This document shows, in pieces, positions 63,401-64,000 of a stretch of 64,000 nt of DNA (position 1 is its first letter; the number at the start of each line of letters is the position of its first letter). The notes under the pieces were generated by a model. The model worked only from the letters and a program-made list of their open reading frames with translations, did no database searches and was not told the origin of the DNA. Made by a program: the position numbers and the translations under genes. Source of the stretch: Harmothoe impar (Eukaryota; Annelida; Polychaeta; Phyllodocida; Polynoidae). The DNA is taken from positions 44,024,942 through 44,088,941 of the forward strand of contig OX381704.1 of the NCBI GenBank assembly GCA_947462335.1, in the 5' to 3' direction.

Positions 63401-64000
63401 CTTCAACCTTAAAATGAAAGCAGGTCACCACAGCTATGCTGTGCAATTCCTTAAAAATTGCATCCTCGTATATGAAGTGCATCTTTAGGTCTTAAATCAT
63501 ATATCGCTTTTGATGTATCCCCCTAAAAAAATAATCAATTTAGATTCTACTTAGAATATGCCCAGCCATGGTCATTTAGGACATTGACATATGCTCTCAT
63601 TCACATAACACTAAACTTGGAACCTGATTTTCTATTGATAGGAAGAGGAAGTAGAAAAGCATTTAGATATGCCACCATCCTGGGTTGAGAATATTGAACT
63701 GGATATGAAAGGTAAGTATCACTTTGTCTTCCAATCATGAAATGTATTTAAATAAGCCCTTGCATTTATTAAATCATCAATACTTCATACACATTAGTGT
63801 TCGCATTTATGTTGCCGTACCTATGCAATACAAAAAATTAACTTCAATTTCATCAATACTTCATACACATTAGTGTTCGCATTTATGTTGTCGTACCTAT
63901 GCAATACAAAAAATTAACTTCAATTTGTTTTTATCTAGAGAGAGACATTAATTTAGACATCCACATTAGATTTCCAGATGCGTTGTCCAATGGGAAAGAA
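54449..64000 (+). CDS. DRC7: DRC7/CCDC135, dynein regulatory complex subunit 7 (partial)
   Basis: Nine exons: 54449-54630, 55837-56008, 56278-56403, 56755-56949, 58566-58724, 59960-60178, 61203-61325, 63642-63711 and 63939 on (cut by the window end). The donors and acceptors are canonical. Family landmarks are ENFRRQYVHLY, the transglutaminase-like segment QKGNCFEYSTLLCSLLIGAG followed by YDAYVVSGYATKE, KKYTVKPPKDLRSKFE with a Lys/Glu coiled coil, LRIHSWVLVLEGKREVPESF, ESVWNHMNYWVNMQDC and MPPSWVENIE. The protein belongs to the nexin-dynein link of cilia and sperm flagella and controls axonemal dynein; the transglutaminase-like fold is thought to be inactive. The start ATG follows a likely 5' UTR; an in-frame ATG further up (54338) is less likely. 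Intron 1 has long poly-C runs. Confidence 0.9.
56561..56610 (-). ncRNA. hammerhead-ribozyme-like motif
   Basis: On the minus strand the order is ATATGATCAC, CTGATGA, a GGCT/AGCC stem with AAACCC loop, GAAAC, GTT, GTGATCATAT. This gives a 10-bp stem I, both invariant core boxes (CUGAUGA and GAAA) and stem II. Stem III is missing or reduced to one pair, so activity as a monomer is doubtful. Such minimal forms are known from retroelements. It lies in DRC7 intron 3. Confidence 0.45.
57435..58082 (+). CDS. unknown exon-like ORF in DRC7 intron 4
   Basis: It is open from a good acceptor (AACGTTTCAG at 57434) to a stop at 58082. It starts QCFSDPPPALLLKQRINWGI and is followed by an Arg-rich helix (EREKTRQVILERRRRMD) and Ser/Arg/Glu low complexity with LSMSVTALSMSM and RERTG repeats. 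It is not part of DRC7 as known. It may be the last exon of a nested gene or transposon; no family recognised. The hydrophobic C-terminal third looks non-coding. Confidence 0.3.
   Translation, partial: QCFSDPPPALLLKQRINWGIEREKTRQVILERRRRMDVSDLEYGVTSLSMSVTALSMSMRRDPSFVSVQRERTGASLMQSQRERTGWSERTERKSVREHTMVTIESEDTQLEDRPSTSGTEVSADTILQQLHSSATARSQFSPIVPVEHSQHLTCPGASHSFIVMLSSCFASILVHCYSTRYSFSCFTGFFVTFQKSSGVFWAIKCMHENRCIQG
61481..61822 (+). repeat. 110-bp duplicated segment in DRC7 intron 7
   Basis: TCCATAGGCTCCAACTGGCG through to GCGCCCGCTCC occurs at 61481-61593 and 61712-61822 with few differences, 231 bases apart. Confidence 0.8.
61961..63360 (+). repeat. 70-bp minisatellite, about 20 copies
   Basis: The unit contains TGCTTCACCTACACAGTGAT, ACACTCCTGCATCATG, A/CCTCCTGT and ACTAACCCTTTAATGACAGC. 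Copies differ at a few fixed sites (CATGACTCC or CATGCCTCC; GTAGAC, GTTTAC or GTCGAC; TTTAAT or TTTAAG), and the ends are sharp. Confidence 0.95.
63774..63926 (+). repeat. 76-bp tandem duplication
   Basis: The unit with TACTTCATACACATTAGTGT and TGCAATACAAAAAATTAACT is present twice, one base apart in sequence (GTTGCCG, GTTGTCG), just before DRC7 exon 9. Confidence 0.9.

Overview
This is eukaryotic (metazoan) DNA. Host genes are split by GT-AG introns and the spacers are full of short inverted-repeat elements and minisatellites. At the left edge is the first coding exon of a saccharopine-dehydrogenase-like oxidoreductase (SCCPDH, minus strand, 521-707). The right 10 kb holds nine exons of DRC7/CCDC135, a dynein regulatory complex subunit of motile cilia (54449 to beyond the window end). 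The sequence cannot name the species; the style would fit a marine invertebrate, but that is a guess.

Between them lies an apparently intact 34.5-kb Polinton/Maverick (adintovirus-like) provirus, about 3129-37609. Its ends are inverted repeats that each contain a long internal hairpin, and TTAA abuts both sides. The right two thirds (14.6-37.3 kb) is a compact, AT-rich, almost entirely plus-strand viral gene block with the hallmark set: penton-like minor capsid protein, protein-primed DNA polymerase B, DDE integrase, packaging ATPase, small basic core proteins, double-jelly-roll major capsid protein and adenain-type protease. All these frames are open.

Around this core are accessory genes that look aimed at the host. 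They include an OTU-like protease, two RING-like paralogues, a tandem death-domain protein, a possible SOCS-box protein and a DUF5662-like protein. There are also two possible transcription factors: a PC4-like protein and a putative, very divergent TBP-like protein. The motif TGAGATA recurs in the spacers ahead of late-type genes and may be a promoter element.

The 11-kb left arm (3.4-14.6 kb) differs in style. It has lower gene density, repeats shared with the host flank, a minus-strand 260-codon ORF and a minus-strand five-exon gene with phase-2 introns throughout, predicting a 427-residue type I membrane protein. It also has a plus-strand chain of short exons, two of them homologous, leading towards the first core genes, plus two diverged copies of a ~0.8-kb repeat and a tandem tRNA-like pair.

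Right of the provirus (41.7-53.8 kb) are two convergent spliced genes: a P-element/THAP9-type transposase (plus, at least ten exons) and a 310-residue protein (minus, four exons) resembling the C-terminal domain of such transposases. Several MITE-like elements lie in and around them. DRC7 intron 4 contains a hammerhead-ribozyme-like motif, and intron 7 a 70-bp x 20 minisatellite.
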